From Methylobacterium sp. NEAU K (lineage in GTDB: Bacteria > Pseudomonadota > Alphaproteobacteria > Rhizobiales > Beijerinckiaceae), in contig NZ_JAUYZJ010000010.1 in NCBI RefSeq assembly GCF_030700285.1, positions 102,423 to 166,422 of the forward strand: a stretch of 64,000 bases of DNA, given 5' to 3'. Of the stretch, positions 45,436-54,092 are shown piece by piece. The notes under the pieces were generated by a model. The model saw only the letters and a list, made by a program, of their open reading frames with translations, did not search any database and was not told the DNA's origin. Position 1 is the first letter of the stretch, and the number at the start of each line of letters is the position of its first letter. The translations under genes and the position numbers were made by a program.

Positions 45436-46003
45436 GCTCCCGTGAGCCGAGTGACAGATAAGCCCGGCAGCCGGTCGCTTGCCGCTGGGCGGCCATCATC
45501 AGCGCGGCCACGGTCAGCTCGGTCCGCATATGATCGCGCATCGACCCGCCCACAATCTTGCGCGTGGCTAGATCCAGGACGGCGGCCAGGTAGAGCCAGC
45601 CCTCTGCGGTCGGCAGATAGGGGATGTCGGTCAGCCAGACCGTGTCGGGCCGCGCGGCCGAGACGTCCTGCCTCAGGAGGTTCGGGGCGATCGGGAGATC
45701 GTGACGGCTGTCGGTCGTGCAGGGCCGGAACCGACGGTCCCCCAGGGCGCGGATGCCGTGCCGACGCATCAGGCGCTCCACTCGCCCACGGCTGGCCGAT
45801 CGGCCCTCCGCTCGCAAGGCGGCGTGCACGCGCGGGGCACCGTAGCGCCGATGGTGGGCGGCATGGATGCGCCGGACGTCGTCCAGGAGCTGACGGTTGG
45901 AGGCCGAGTGGGCGCTCTCAGGCCGTGACCGCCAGCCGTAGAAGCCGCTGGGGGGAGACGTCGAGCACGCGGCACATGAGACGCACAGGCCAGGTCCGCG
46001 CAT
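45422..46003 (-). pseudogene. IS3-family orfB, broken (copy 2)
   Basis: DDE transposase OrfB on the minus strand, with RRIHAAHHRRYGAPRVHAAL, RHGIRALGDRRFRP and DTVWLTDIPYLPTAEGWLYL (first catalytic Asp) recognisable. Two frameshifts are evident: a six-C run at 45950-45955 that should be five to keep the VSPSGFYGW frame, and one near 45478 after AAQRQ, where the next frame gives RPAAGLICHS. Homology then stops near 45435, before the second catalytic Asp and the final Glu. Not functional. Confidence 0.82.
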
Positions 46004-46024
46004 GCTGCTCGATAAAGGCGAAGG

Positions 46025-46358
46025 TCACTTGGGCATCTCCGCGAAGATGCCGATCGCCTTTTTTGGCACGTCGCGCTCCATGCGCGTCCGGTCGAGCTCG
46101 CACCGCAGCCGGACGATCTCGGCGGCCTGATCGGACGGGGAGGCCACAGGACTTGGGGCCGAGATCGCCGTCGATCCTGCCGGACGTGGTCGGGGTGAGG
46201 CCCCGTTCAGCGCTGAACGCCACTGCCGCAATATCGAGGGCTGGATCCCGAGCTCGGCCGCGATCTGCATCTGCGGCCGGCCGCAGCTCTCCAGAAGGGC
46301 GACCGCTTCGCGTTTGAACTCGGGCGTGAACGCCCGTCTCGCCTTCGCCCTCCGACAC
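46025..46358 (-). pseudogene. IS3-family orfA, probably without start (copy 2)
   Basis: Minus-strand OrfA sequence RRAFTPEFKREAVALLES followed by MQIAAELGIQPSILRQWR and a C-terminus ending VPKKAIGIFAEMPK, which is the usual end of OrfA in the IS3/IS51-like groups. No good initiation codon lies in frame before the RRAFTPEFK block; the GTG nearby (46358) is in another frame. A run AAAAAA within VPKKA could be the former frameshift site of OrfAB. It belongs with the broken orfB downstream. Confidence 0.7.
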
Positions 46359-46569
46359 CTTCCCCGCTCAGCCAGAGCGTATCAGAGGTGTCCGTGAATC
46401 CGAGGGAGGATCGCTCCGATCAGCGATGATCCTTGCGTCAGCCCTCCATCTGGTCAGGACAACCAATTTGAACACAGCCGGCGATCGCGGAGGCTCACAC
46501 AAAATTACATGATGTGACGGAACACACCTGCGTCCCGGATACGGAAGAGCGCCGCCGATACCCTCGCGA

Positions 46570-47346
46570 TCAGCGCTGGCGATCCGTTTTTGCAAGGAAG
46601 GCTGCGACCCCATGCTGGTACTCTTCGCTCTCCGCGAAGCTGTACACTTCCATCCGCTCGGCGCTCGTTACGGCGGTGGCATCCCGCATCAGGCGCTGGA
46701 TCTGCCGCTTGTGCGACCGCGCGGCCAGGATTCCGCTGGCGCAGATGTTCTCCACTGTGGCAGCGACCGCTCGCTCGAAGTCGTCCTCTTCGACAACTCG
46801 GGACACCAGACCCTTCTCGCAGGCCGTGCGCGCGTCGAAGAGACGTCCCTCGATCAGCAGCTCCGCGGTGACCGACGGCCCGACCAGCCGGAACAACGCC
46901 TCGGTCTCGCCGAGGGCGAGTGGGAACCCCATGCGGCCGACTGGAGCCCCGAAGCGGGCACCTTCCGCCGCGATCCGGATGTCGCACGCGGCGGCGATCC
47001 CGAGGCCACCACCGAAGCACGCGCCCTGGATCGCAGCGACGACGGGGGTGGGACAGGCGGCGATCGCGCCGAGGCAACCGCCGACGTACTCCTCGTGGAA
47101 CCGGACCACCTGCTCGTAGGTCGAGCGCGCGGTGCCGAACTCGGAGATATCCGCGCCGGCGGAGAACGCCTCCGCGGTCGCGCCGCGGATCACAACGCAC
47201 CGCATCCCGCCATCCCGGGAGAGGGCCCGCACCTGCGCCGCCAGCTCCTGCCACATCAGGATTGTCAGCGCGTTGCGCCGCTCCGGGTAGCTGATCGTCA
47301 GCGTCGCGCGGGAGCCAGACTTTCCCGCGAGTATCGTTCCGGTCAT
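46570..47346 (-). CDS. Enoyl-CoA hydratase/isomerase family protein
   Basis: A 258-aa crotonase-fold protein that acts on a CoA thioester in the cytosol. The oxyanion-hole segments are FSAGADISEF and GACFGGGLGIAAACDIRIA. In the usual catalytic-Glu position of hydratases (QPE-like), this protein reads FGAPVGRMGFPLALGET, so the first glutamate seems to be missing and the second position has GE. It may thus be an isomerase, hydrolase or decarboxylase rather than a standard hydratase. It is the last gene of the minus-strand catabolic arm, 58 nt after the DctP gene. Confidence 0.82.
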   Translation of the reverse strand: MTGTILAGKSGSRATLTISYPERRNALTILMWQELAAQVRALSRDGGMRCVVIRGATAEAFSAGADISEFGTARSTYEQVVRFHEEYVGGCLGAIAACPTPVVAAIQGACFGGGLGIAAACDIRIAAEGARFGAPVGRMGFPLALGETEALFRLVGPSVTAELLIEGRLFDARTACEKGLVSRVVEEDDFERAVAATVENICASGILAARSHKRQIQRLMRDATAVTSAERMEVYSFAESEEYQHGVAAFLAKTDRQR

Positions 47347-47404
47347 GTCGATCCCGCCTGTCGCGACGTTCGGCTCGGCCGTGGCCGTCGGTGCACCGTT
47401 CGGC

Positions 47405-48424
47405 TCAGGCCCGGACGTCCTGAGAAAGCTTCAGCAATTCCGCCGCGTCGGCACTGCGCCCCGCGTAATCCTTCCAGGTCGAATTGCGGGCGAGCGTCAG
47501 CCACTTCTCAAAGGCGGCCGCGTCGATCTCGTGCGCCTGCACCCCAGCCCTCCGATAAACCTGGGCTACCCTGTCGTCGTCGGCCTTCGAGCCCATCGTC
47601 CCGAACGGCTCCAACTCGGCGCCAATCGCCATGATCAGATCGCGCTCGCCCGGCGCGAGGGCGTCGAAGATCGCCTTCGACATCAGCAGCGGCTCGAAGG
47701 TGAACAGAAACGTGCGGTCGCGCGCCGTCGTCAGATGCTTGGCGGTCTCCTCCAGGCGGAAGGAGATCATGCTGGTCGAGGAGGTGACGACAGCGTCCAC
47801 CGCCCCCGTCTGCATCGCCGCGTAGATCTCGTTCGAGGGCAGTGACACGGCAGCCGCCCCGGCCGCCTGAAGCAGGATGTCCATTTCCCGGGAACCACCC
47901 CGGGTCTTGAGGCCCCGCACGTCGTCGGGCCCGGTGATCGGGCTGGTGCGGGACACGACGCCGTTCGCCTGCCAAACCCAGGCCACGATCACGATGCCCT
48001 TCTCGGCCAGAATCGCTTCGAGTTTGCGCCCGACCGGGGCCGTCTTCCATGCCGCGCCCTGGGCGTAGGAGGCGACCACGCAGGGCATCAGCCCGATATT
48101 GACTTCGGGGACCTGGCCGCCGGCATAGGCGAGCGGGAAGAGGCTGAGGTCGAGTGCACCCTTGCGGAGCGCCGCGAACTGGGCGTTGGTCTTCATCAGG
48201 GACGCGTTTGGATAGACCGTTGCAGTGAGCGCGCCTTCGGAGCGCCGCCGCAGCTCGCCGGCTAACGTCCGGCAGAGCCTGTCCCGGAAGTCGCCATCCG
48301 CCTCGCTGCCGCCCGGGAACTGATGCGAGATCTTCAGATCGCGCCCTGTCGCCGCCTGCGCCCCGAGCCCGAAGATCGCCGGCGTTGCCGCGGCAGCTGA
48401 CAGCAGATCGCGACGCGTCGGCAT
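47405..48424 (-). CDS. TRAP transporter substrate-binding protein (DctP family), orphan
   Basis: A 339-aa periplasmic binding protein with a signal peptide starting MPTRRDLLSAAAATPAIFGL (Tat-like RR). The DctP fold is shown by LKISHQFPGGSEADG, GALDLSLFPLAYAGGQVPE and the ligand-site region GLKTRGGSREMDILLQAAGA, where an arginine normally binds the carboxylate; here the motif is TRGG instead of the more common RVP. No DctQ/DctM genes are beside it; the only membrane subunit in the window is the fused DctQM at 62112. It may share that permease or use one elsewhere. Confidence 0.82.
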   Translation of the reverse strand: MPTRRDLLSAAAATPAIFGLGAQAATGRDLKISHQFPGGSEADGDFRDRLCRTLAGELRRRSEGALTATVYPNASLMKTNAQFAALRKGALDLSLFPLAYAGGQVPEVNIGLMPCVVASYAQGAAWKTAPVGRKLEAILAEKGIVIVAWVWQANGVVSRTSPITGPDDVRGLKTRGGSREMDILLQAAGAAAVSLPSNEIYAAMQTGAVDAVVTSSTSMISFRLEETAKHLTTARDRTFLFTFEPLLMSKAIFDALAPGERDLIMAIGAELEPFGTMGSKADDDRVAQVYRRAGVQAHEIDAAAFEKWLTLARNSTWKDYAGRSADAAELLKLSQDVRA

Positions 48425-48562
48425 GGCTGACCTTCATGGTGCGGTGGTTTCATCTGGAACGACGCGCTGAGCGCCACGCGCGGACCGACACATGCGGCGA
48501 AGCTGACGTGCGCTGCGTAGACTGCGACCGATGCCTGGGCTCGCCTCTGCTTTGTGCCGCGC

Positions 48563-48844
48563 TCACCGGTTCTCGACCGACTTCGTGAACGGATAGATCC
48601 GGATGCTGTCCCATGCGCCGTTGACGGCGAAGGGATCGCCGGACGCGAAGGCTCGGGCGGCCTCCATGGTCTCGGCCTCGATCACCAGAAGGCTCCCGAT
48701 CGGGGCCTCGCCAGCCTCGTCGAGGAGGGGGCCCGCGATCAGGATCTTGAGCGGGGCCGCGGCCAGATAGGCCCGGTGTGCCGGATAATGCGTCTGCCTG
48801 ATCGAGGGATCGGCCGTGTCGAGACAGTGGATGACGAAGTGCAT
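48563..48844 (-). CDS. YciI-like protein
   Basis: A 93-aa YciI-superfamily protein (ferredoxin-like alpha/beta fold). The family's putative active-site His lies in THYPAHRAYLAA and the Asp in ASGDPFAVNG, with AGPLLDEAGEAPIGSLLVIE between. These are small enzymes or enzyme accessories often beside oxidoreductases and catabolic genes. Located between the SAF-domain oxidoreductase and the DctP gene on the same strand, it probably belongs to the same pathway. Confidence 0.82.
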   Translation of the reverse strand: MHFVIHCLDTADPSIRQTHYPAHRAYLAAAPLKILIAGPLLDEAGEAPIGSLLVIEAETMEAARAFASGDPFAVNGAWDSIRIYPFTKSVENR

Positions 48845-48886
48845 GTCCGGGATCCCCTCTCGCGCCGTCCGTCCCCGACTCCCGCC

Positions 48887-50242
48887 TCAAGCCGCGCGCG
48901 GATCGAAGGCGGCTTCCATCTCGCGGCGCAGGCGCACGACGGGATCGTCCGCGTCGAAGGCGACATCGTCCCAGCGAAGTCCCGAACCCATCGGCACGTC
49001 GCGGGTGAGCTTCACGTGCTGCGCCAACCCCAGGGGCAGGTAGCCTTCGCTCAGCGAGACTTCGGCCGGGGTCTGCCGGCCCCAGACGCAGTAGCCGCCT
49101 TCGCCGTCGAGCGTCTCGCCCGCCTTTAGGTCGCGCTTGGCGGTCGCCACCACGTCGGCGCTGAAGCAGGTCGGGGCGCCGGTCGGCTGCTTGAGCAGTG
49201 CGGCCCAGGCCGCCGAGATGCCGAGCTCCAGCCCGCTGAAGTGGACGGGCCGGTAGAGGGCCGCGTAGCGCCCGCTCGAATCCGGCAGCATGTGGTACTC
49301 GCGAAAGCATTCCCGCGTGTAGGCGCTGTCCTCCGCCGCCTCGATCACCACGAAGGTGCCGTGGGCGAGGTTGTGCGGGACGGCCGACCCGTCCCGGGCG
49401 AGCGAGGAGACGCATTCCGTCACGCCGGCCATCGCCAGGCTGCCGCCTTCCGCCTTCGGGCGCAGCACGTCGGCGAGCTCGAAACGGCTCGCGGGTGGGA
49501 AGGCGAGGCCCTGCGGCTGCGCCTTGAGGCCAGTCGCGTTGGCGATCGCCGTCATTTCGATCGCCGACTTGGTCCCGTCCACGAAGCTGTTGAACATCTT
49601 CGGGTTGATCGACGACCGGTCCTCGATCTCGATCAGCCCCGGCAGGTTGTCGAACACCGTATCGGGCGTCGATTGGTGATAGCGCGGCAGGTAGCGCGTG
49701 CCCTTGCCGGCCGCGACGACCCTGAAGCCGCAGGCGCGGGCCCAGTCGACATGCTCGCAGACGATCGCCGGCTGGTCGCCGTAGGCGAGCGCGTACACGA
49801 CGCCGGCCTGCTTGGCCCGGCGGGCGAGCAGCGGGCCCGCCACCACGTCGGCCTCGACATTGACCATCACCACGTGCTTGCCTGCCGCGATGGCAGCCAG
49901 AGCGAGGCGGATGCCCGTGCGCGGATCGCCCGTCGCCTCGATGACGACCTCGATGCCCCCGGCCCCGATCACCTCGTCGGCGCTGTCGGTCAGGTAGGTC
50001 CCGCCGGTGCGGATCGCGTCCTCGCAGGAACGGGCTGCGTACTGCTCAGACGGCCAGTTGCAGGAGGCGAGCTGCCGGGCGGCCCGCGACGCGTCGAGGT
50101 CGGCGACGGCGACGATCTGCAGGCCCGGCGTCGTGCGGGCCTGCGCCAGGAACATCGTCCCGTACTTTCCGGCGCCGATCAGGCCGACCGTCACCGGCCT
50201 GCCGGCCTCCTGCCGCTCCAGAAGCAATCGATAGAGGTTCAT
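48887..50242 (-). CDS. Homoserine-dehydrogenase-like oxidoreductase with SAF domain (COG4091-like)
   Basis: A 451-aa protein with an N-terminal NAD(P)-binding Rossmann fold (GLIGAGKYG, residues 20-28), a middle homoserine-dehydrogenase-like part with KGTRYLPRYHQSTPDTVFDN, and a C-terminal SAF domain (about 355-430: ATAKRDLKAGETLDGEGGY, then LPLGLAQHVKLTRDVPMGSG). This combination is COG4091, whose members occur in sugar-acid and branched-acid catabolic clusters; the reaction is known for only a few. No aspartate-kinase partner is near, so a role in threonine synthesis is unlikely. It lies 22 nt after the aldehyde dehydrogenase stop. Confidence 0.82.
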   Translation of the reverse strand: MNLYRLLLERQEAGRPVTVGLIGAGKYGTMFLAQARTTPGLQIVAVADLDASRAARQLASCNWPSEQYAARSCEDAIRTGGTYLTDSADEVIGAGGIEVVIEATGDPRTGIRLALAAIAAGKHVVMVNVEADVVAGPLLARRAKQAGVVYALAYGDQPAIVCEHVDWARACGFRVVAAGKGTRYLPRYHQSTPDTVFDNLPGLIEIEDRSSINPKMFNSFVDGTKSAIEMTAIANATGLKAQPQGLAFPPASRFELADVLRPKAEGGSLAMAGVTECVSSLARDGSAVPHNLAHGTFVVIEAAEDSAYTRECFREYHMLPDSSGRYAALYRPVHFSGLELGISAAWAALLKQPTGAPTCFSADVVATAKRDLKAGETLDGEGGYCVWGRQTPAEVSLSEGYLPLGLAQHVKLTRDVPMGSGLRWDDVAFDADDPVVRLRREMEAAFDPRAA

Positions 50243-50264
50243 CGCAGGTGTCTCCCCGTTGCCG

Positions 50265-51776
50265 TCACCGGGCTTCGCGAGGCGGGGGCAGCGCCAGGTT
50301 GACGTTCACGCTCTTCGTCTCGGTGAAGCTGTCGAGCATGCCTTCGAGCGACATCTCGCGTCCGATGCCGCTCTCCTTGATGCCGCCGTAGGACTGGCCG
50401 AGCGCCTGCCCGCCGCCCTGGTTGACCTGGACCCAGCCGGCCTCGACGGCGTGGGCCGCCCGCAGGGCACGGCCGATGTCGCGGGACCAGATGTAGGCAG
50501 CGAGCCCGTAATGACTGTCGTTGGCCATGCGGATTGCCTCGTCCTCGTCCCGCCAGGGGATCGCCACGAGGACCGGCCCGAAGATCTCCTCCCGGGCGAG
50601 GCGCCAGTCGTTCGAGGTGTCGGCGAAGATCGTCGGCACCGCGAAGTAGCCGCGGGTGAGCGGCCCCTCCTTGGGCGGAAGGCCGCCGGTCACGAGCCGC
50701 GATTCGGGGCGCCTTAGCCCGTCCGAGATATAGCCGCAGACCTTCGTGAACTGCCGCTCATTGATGATCGAGCCGACATCGGTCGCCTCGTCGAGGGGAT
50801 CGCCGATCTTGAGGGCCGAGGTGCGGGCGACCAGCCGGTCGAGGAACGCGTCGTAGATGTCCGCGTGCAGGAACAGGCGCGATCCGGCCGTGCAGGACTG
50901 GCTCTGCCGGGTGAAGCGCATCGAGGCCACGATCCCGTCGAGCACCCAATCCTCGTTCGCGTCAGGATAGACGATCGAGGGGCTCTTTCCGCCGAGTTCG
51001 AGTGAGACCGGCGCGACGCGCTCCGCGGCGGCCCGCATGATCGCCTTTCCGACGGCGGTCGAGCCGGTGAAGCTGAGCTTGCGCACGCGCGGATGGGCAG
51101 CGAGCGGCTCGCCGCATTCCTGGCCGTACCCGGTGACGACGTTGACGACGCCCGGCGGCAGGTGGTCCTGGCAGATCCCGGCGATCATCAACACCGCGAG
51201 CGGCGCGTCCTCGGCGGCCTTCAGCACGATGGTGTTGCCGGCACAGACCGCCGGCGCGATCTTGAGGGAGGCGAGCTGGGCCGGGGCGTTCCAGGGCACA
51301 ATGGCGCCGACCACGCCGAGAGGCTCGCGCCGCGAATAGCTGAGCTGGCCCTCACCGAGGGGAATCGTGACGCCCTTCAACTCGCCCGCGAGGCCGCCGA
51401 AGTACCGGAAGGCGTCGGCGACCATGCGCGCCTCGCCCCGCGCCTGGGTGCGCAGGGCATTGCCGGTCTCGCTCGCGATCAGGCGCGCCAGTTCCTCCAG
51501 ACGGGCCTCCAGCGCCTCGCCGATGGCGAGCAGCATCCGTCCGCGGTCGCGGGCCGCGACCTTGGCCCAGGCCGGGAACGCCGCCGCGGCGGCGTCGACG
51601 GCGAGGTCGACATCCGCCTTCTCGCCCCTCGGAACCTCCCCGAGGGGCTCGCGCCGCCCCGGATTCTCGACGACGATGGTCCTGCCGGAGACGGCGGCCC
51701 GCCACGCGCCGCCGATCAGCATCTGCTTCGAGAGGGTGGCCGGCGGGGAGCCGGTCGCGGCGTGCGGATTCGACAT
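50265..51776 (-). CDS. NAD(P)-dependent aldehyde dehydrogenase
   Basis: A 503-aa aldehyde dehydrogenase. The N-terminal oxyanion Asn lies in VPWNAP, the catalytic Glu260 in SLELGGKSP and the nucleophile Cys295 in SQSCTAGSR, so it should oxidise a free aldehyde to the acid. The start at 51776 gives MSNPHAATGSPPATLSKQML; the open frame extending into the next gene was rejected. Neighbours (a hydroxyisobutyrate-dehydrogenase-like enzyme upstream and the SAF oxidoreductase downstream) suggest alcohol-to-aldehyde-to-acid oxidation steps of one pathway. Substrate unknown. Confidence 0.92.
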   Translation of the reverse strand: MSNPHAATGSPPATLSKQMLIGGAWRAAVSGRTIVVENPGRREPLGEVPRGEKADVDLAVDAAAAAFPAWAKVAARDRGRMLLAIGEALEARLEELARLIASETGNALRTQARGEARMVADAFRYFGGLAGELKGVTIPLGEGQLSYSRREPLGVVGAIVPWNAPAQLASLKIAPAVCAGNTIVLKAAEDAPLAVLMIAGICQDHLPPGVVNVVTGYGQECGEPLAAHPRVRKLSFTGSTAVGKAIMRAAAERVAPVSLELGGKSPSIVYPDANEDWVLDGIVASMRFTRQSQSCTAGSRLFLHADIYDAFLDRLVARTSALKIGDPLDEATDVGSIINERQFTKVCGYISDGLRRPESRLVTGGLPPKEGPLTRGYFAVPTIFADTSNDWRLAREEIFGPVLVAIPWRDEDEAIRMANDSHYGLAAYIWSRDIGRALRAAHAVEAGWVQVNQGGGQALGQSYGGIKESGIGREMSLEGMLDSFTETKSVNVNLALPPPREAR

Positions 51777-51802
51777 GGTGCCTCCTTCGGCGCGTCGGGC
51801 GC

Positions 51803-52711
51803 TCACGGGTTCGCGGCAGGCGACGGCGCACCCTCGATCATGCGGATGACGCCGGAGTAGTCGAGGTTTCCGGAGCCGCCGCCGCAGAACAGGCCGTAGA
51901 GCGCCGCCGCCAGGGTGCCGAGCGGCAGGCTCGAACCGGTCTCCATCGCCGCCCGCTCGGCGAGGCGCAGGTCCTTGAGCATGAGGTCGGCCGCGAAGCC
52001 GTTCCGGTACTCGCGGCTCGACGGGACGTTCGGCAGCAGGCCTGGGACCGGGGGATAGCTCACGAGGGCGTGGCAGCTTCCCGTCGAGGTCGAGACGATG
52101 TCCCGCATCGTCGCGGGGTCGAGCCCGAGACGCTTGCCCAGGGTGTAGGCCTCCGACACGGCGATCATCGAAATGCCCGCGAGCAGGTTGTTGCAGACCT
52201 TGGCGGCCTGGCCGTTGCCGGCGGGTCCGGCGTGGAAGACGTTGCGGCCCATCGTTTCCAGGATCGGCCGGGCGCGATCGAGATCGGCCTGCTCCCCGCC
52301 GACCATGAAGGTCAGGGTGCCGGCCTGCGCGCCCATGACACCGCCAGAGACCGGGGCGTCGAGGACCGCGATCCCGCGGCTCCGCCCAGCCTCGTGAAGG
52401 GCCCGCGCCTCCGCGACCGCGATGGTGGAACAGTCGATCAGCAGGGCGCCGGCCGGAAGCCTGGCAAGGGTCCCCTCCGGCCCGGTATGGACCTCCAGCA
52501 CGTGGCGGCCGGTCGGGACCATCGAGATCACGCCCTCGGCCTCCGCAGCGACCTCCGCGCAGGTCGCGGACACTTCCGCGCCGGCCTCCCGCGCCTCCTC
52601 GCATGCCGCCTCGCTGATGTCGAAGGCGCGCACGGCGTGTCCCGCCTCGACGAGATGGCGGAGCATGGGCAGTCCCATGCGCCCGAGGCCGATGAACCCG
52701 ATCCGGGCCAT
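51803..52711 (-). CDS. NAD(P)-dependent beta-hydroxyacid dehydrogenase (3-hydroxyisobutyrate type)
   Basis: A 302-aa beta-hydroxyacid dehydrogenase. Nucleotide-binding GFIGLGRMG (5-13), substrate loop DAPVSGGVMGA (118-128), catalytic Lys171 in GQAAKVCNNLL and the LMLKDLRLA block place it in the 3-hydroxyisobutyrate / tartronate semialdehyde reductase family. It would oxidise a 3-hydroxyacid to a semialdehyde, a natural substrate for the aldehyde dehydrogenase 26 nt downstream. Which hydroxyacid is not visible. Confidence 0.88.
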   Translation of the reverse strand: MARIGFIGLGRMGLPMLRHLVEAGHAVRAFDISEAACEEAREAGAEVSATCAEVAAEAEGVISMVPTGRHVLEVHTGPEGTLARLPAGALLIDCSTIAVAEARALHEAGRSRGIAVLDAPVSGGVMGAQAGTLTFMVGGEQADLDRARPILETMGRNVFHAGPAGNGQAAKVCNNLLAGISMIAVSEAYTLGKRLGLDPATMRDIVSTSTGSCHALVSYPPVPGLLPNVPSSREYRNGFAADLMLKDLRLAERAAMETGSSLPLGTLAAALYGLFCGGGSGNLDYSGVIRMIEGAPSPAANP

Positions 52712-52730
52712 TCTCTTTCCCCTTGGTCCG

Positions 52731-53942
52731 TTACTGAGACTTCGCGACGAGCGGGCAGCCGCCCTCGGCCACCGGCCGGAATGCGACCTCGGCGGGGATC
52801 GTCGCCTTGTAAGTGTAATAATCCCAGGGATACTGCGATTCGGACGGTGCTTTGACGTTGAACAAGTACATCGGATGCATCTTGCGGCCGTCGGCGCGGA
52901 TATAGCCTTTGCCGAATAGAGGGTCGTCGGTCGGCATCGCCTTCATCTTCGCGACGACCTTCGCCCCGTCGCCCGCCTCGCCGAGGGCCTCCACGGCCTT
53001 GAGGTAATGGAGGATCGAGGCGTAGACGCCGGCCTGAACCATCGAGGGCTTCGCTCCCGACCGCTGCGCCGCGAAGCGTACCGAGAAGGCGCGCGTGCCG
53101 TCGTTCAAGTCCCAGTAGAACGGTGAGACCAGCGACAATCCCTGCGCCAGTTGCAACCCGATGGCATGGACGTCGGTGATGTAGATGAGCAGCCCCGCCA
53201 GCCGCTGCTTCGAGCCGGCGATGCCGAACTCGGCCGCCTGCTTGATGCTGTTGACGGTGTCGCCACCGGAATTGGCGAGCCCGATCACCTGCGCGCCCGA
53301 TGCCTGCGCCTGGAGAAGGTAGGAGGAGAAGTCGGAGGTATTGTTCGGCGCCCGGACGTGGCCGAGCACTGTCCCGCCGCTCGCCAGGACCATCTTTTCG
53401 GTGTCGCGCTCCAGTGCATAGCCGAAGGCGAAGTCTGCGGTGAGGAAGAACCAAGACTTGCCGCCCGTCTCGACCACGGCCTTGCCGATGCCGTTGGCGA
53501 AGGCCCAGGTGTCGTGCGTCCAGTGCACCGTGTTCGGCGTGCAGGCCTTGCCGGTCAGATCGGAGACGGCGGGCCCCGAGGCGAGCATGACCTTGTTCTT
53601 GTCCCGCACGATCTGGCTCACAGCCAGCGCGGCGGCGGAATTCGTGACGTCGGCCACTGCGTCGACGCCCTGCGTGTCGAACCATTGCCGGGTGATCGTG
53701 GAAGCGACGTCTGCCTTGTTGCCGTGATCGGCGGCCAGGATCTCGACGTTCCAGCCCCGGGCGCGGAGTCCGGAATCCTCGACCGCGAGATTCGCCGCGA
53801 CGACGGAGCCTGGGCCGCCCATGTCGGCATAGATCGACGACTGATCGTTGATGACGCCGATCCTGACGCTCTTTTCCGCCGCCGAGGCGGAGCAGATGCC
53901 GAGCAGGAACGCGGCGGCCGCACGGCTAAGGGCCTGCGCCAT
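52731..53942 (-). CDS. Branched-chain-type ABC substrate-binding protein (LivK-like)
   Basis: A 403-aa periplasmic binding protein (family of LivK/aliphatic amide binding proteins). A signal peptide ends SASA/AEK near residue 22; the ligand-binding part starts VRIGVINDQSSIYADMGGPG and contains VDAVADVTNSAAALAVSQIV. Family members bind amino acids, amides, urea or aromatic acids. No Liv permease or ATPase genes are nearby, so it is an orphan receptor at the head of the minus-strand arm. It is divergent from the LysR gene, with 150 nt between. Confidence 0.85.
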   Translation of the reverse strand: MAQALSRAAAAFLLGICSASAAEKSVRIGVINDQSSIYADMGGPGSVVAANLAVEDSGLRARGWNVEILAADHGNKADVASTITRQWFDTQGVDAVADVTNSAAALAVSQIVRDKNKVMLASGPAVSDLTGKACTPNTVHWTHDTWAFANGIGKAVVETGGKSWFFLTADFAFGYALERDTEKMVLASGGTVLGHVRAPNNTSDFSSYLLQAQASGAQVIGLANSGGDTVNSIKQAAEFGIAGSKQRLAGLLIYITDVHAIGLQLAQGLSLVSPFYWDLNDGTRAFSVRFAAQRSGAKPSMVQAGVYASILHYLKAVEALGEAGDGAKVVAKMKAMPTDDPLFGKGYIRADGRKMHPMYLFNVKAPSESQYPWDYYTYKATIPAEVAFRPVAEGGCPLVAKSQ

Positions 53943-54045
53943 CGCACCATCCTCCCTGGGTCGCGGTCTGATGCCGCTCGTTCGTCCCTGCGCCGGCTCC
54001 CCTGGAGCAGGGCGGGATGGCAGCGAAAAAAGCGCACACGCTCCC

Positions 54046-54058
54046 GACAGTCTATGTC
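54046..54058. promoter_or_regulatory. Candidate operator between LivK-like and LysR genes
   Basis: GACAGTCTATGTC, an inverted repeat GACA-N5-TGTC in the 150-nt divergent region. LysR proteins bind T-N11-A-type dyads, and this repeat overlaps a TTGACA (minus strand, 54055-54060) that could be the -35 box of the minus-strand arm. It rests on visual inspection of one site only. Confidence 0.3.
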
Positions 54059-54092
54059 AATTTCCGCACAACACGCGCTCGCGGATTGACAG

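Noticed and set aside
45422..46358. Intact second IS3 element
   Set aside because: Two frameshifts, no orfA start and loss of the catalytic C-terminus show it is a pseudogene.
48887..50242. Homoserine dehydrogenase of threonine synthesis
   Set aside because: The protein carries a C-terminal SAF domain instead of an ACT domain and sits in a catabolic cluster, typical of COG4091 rather than Hom/ThrA.
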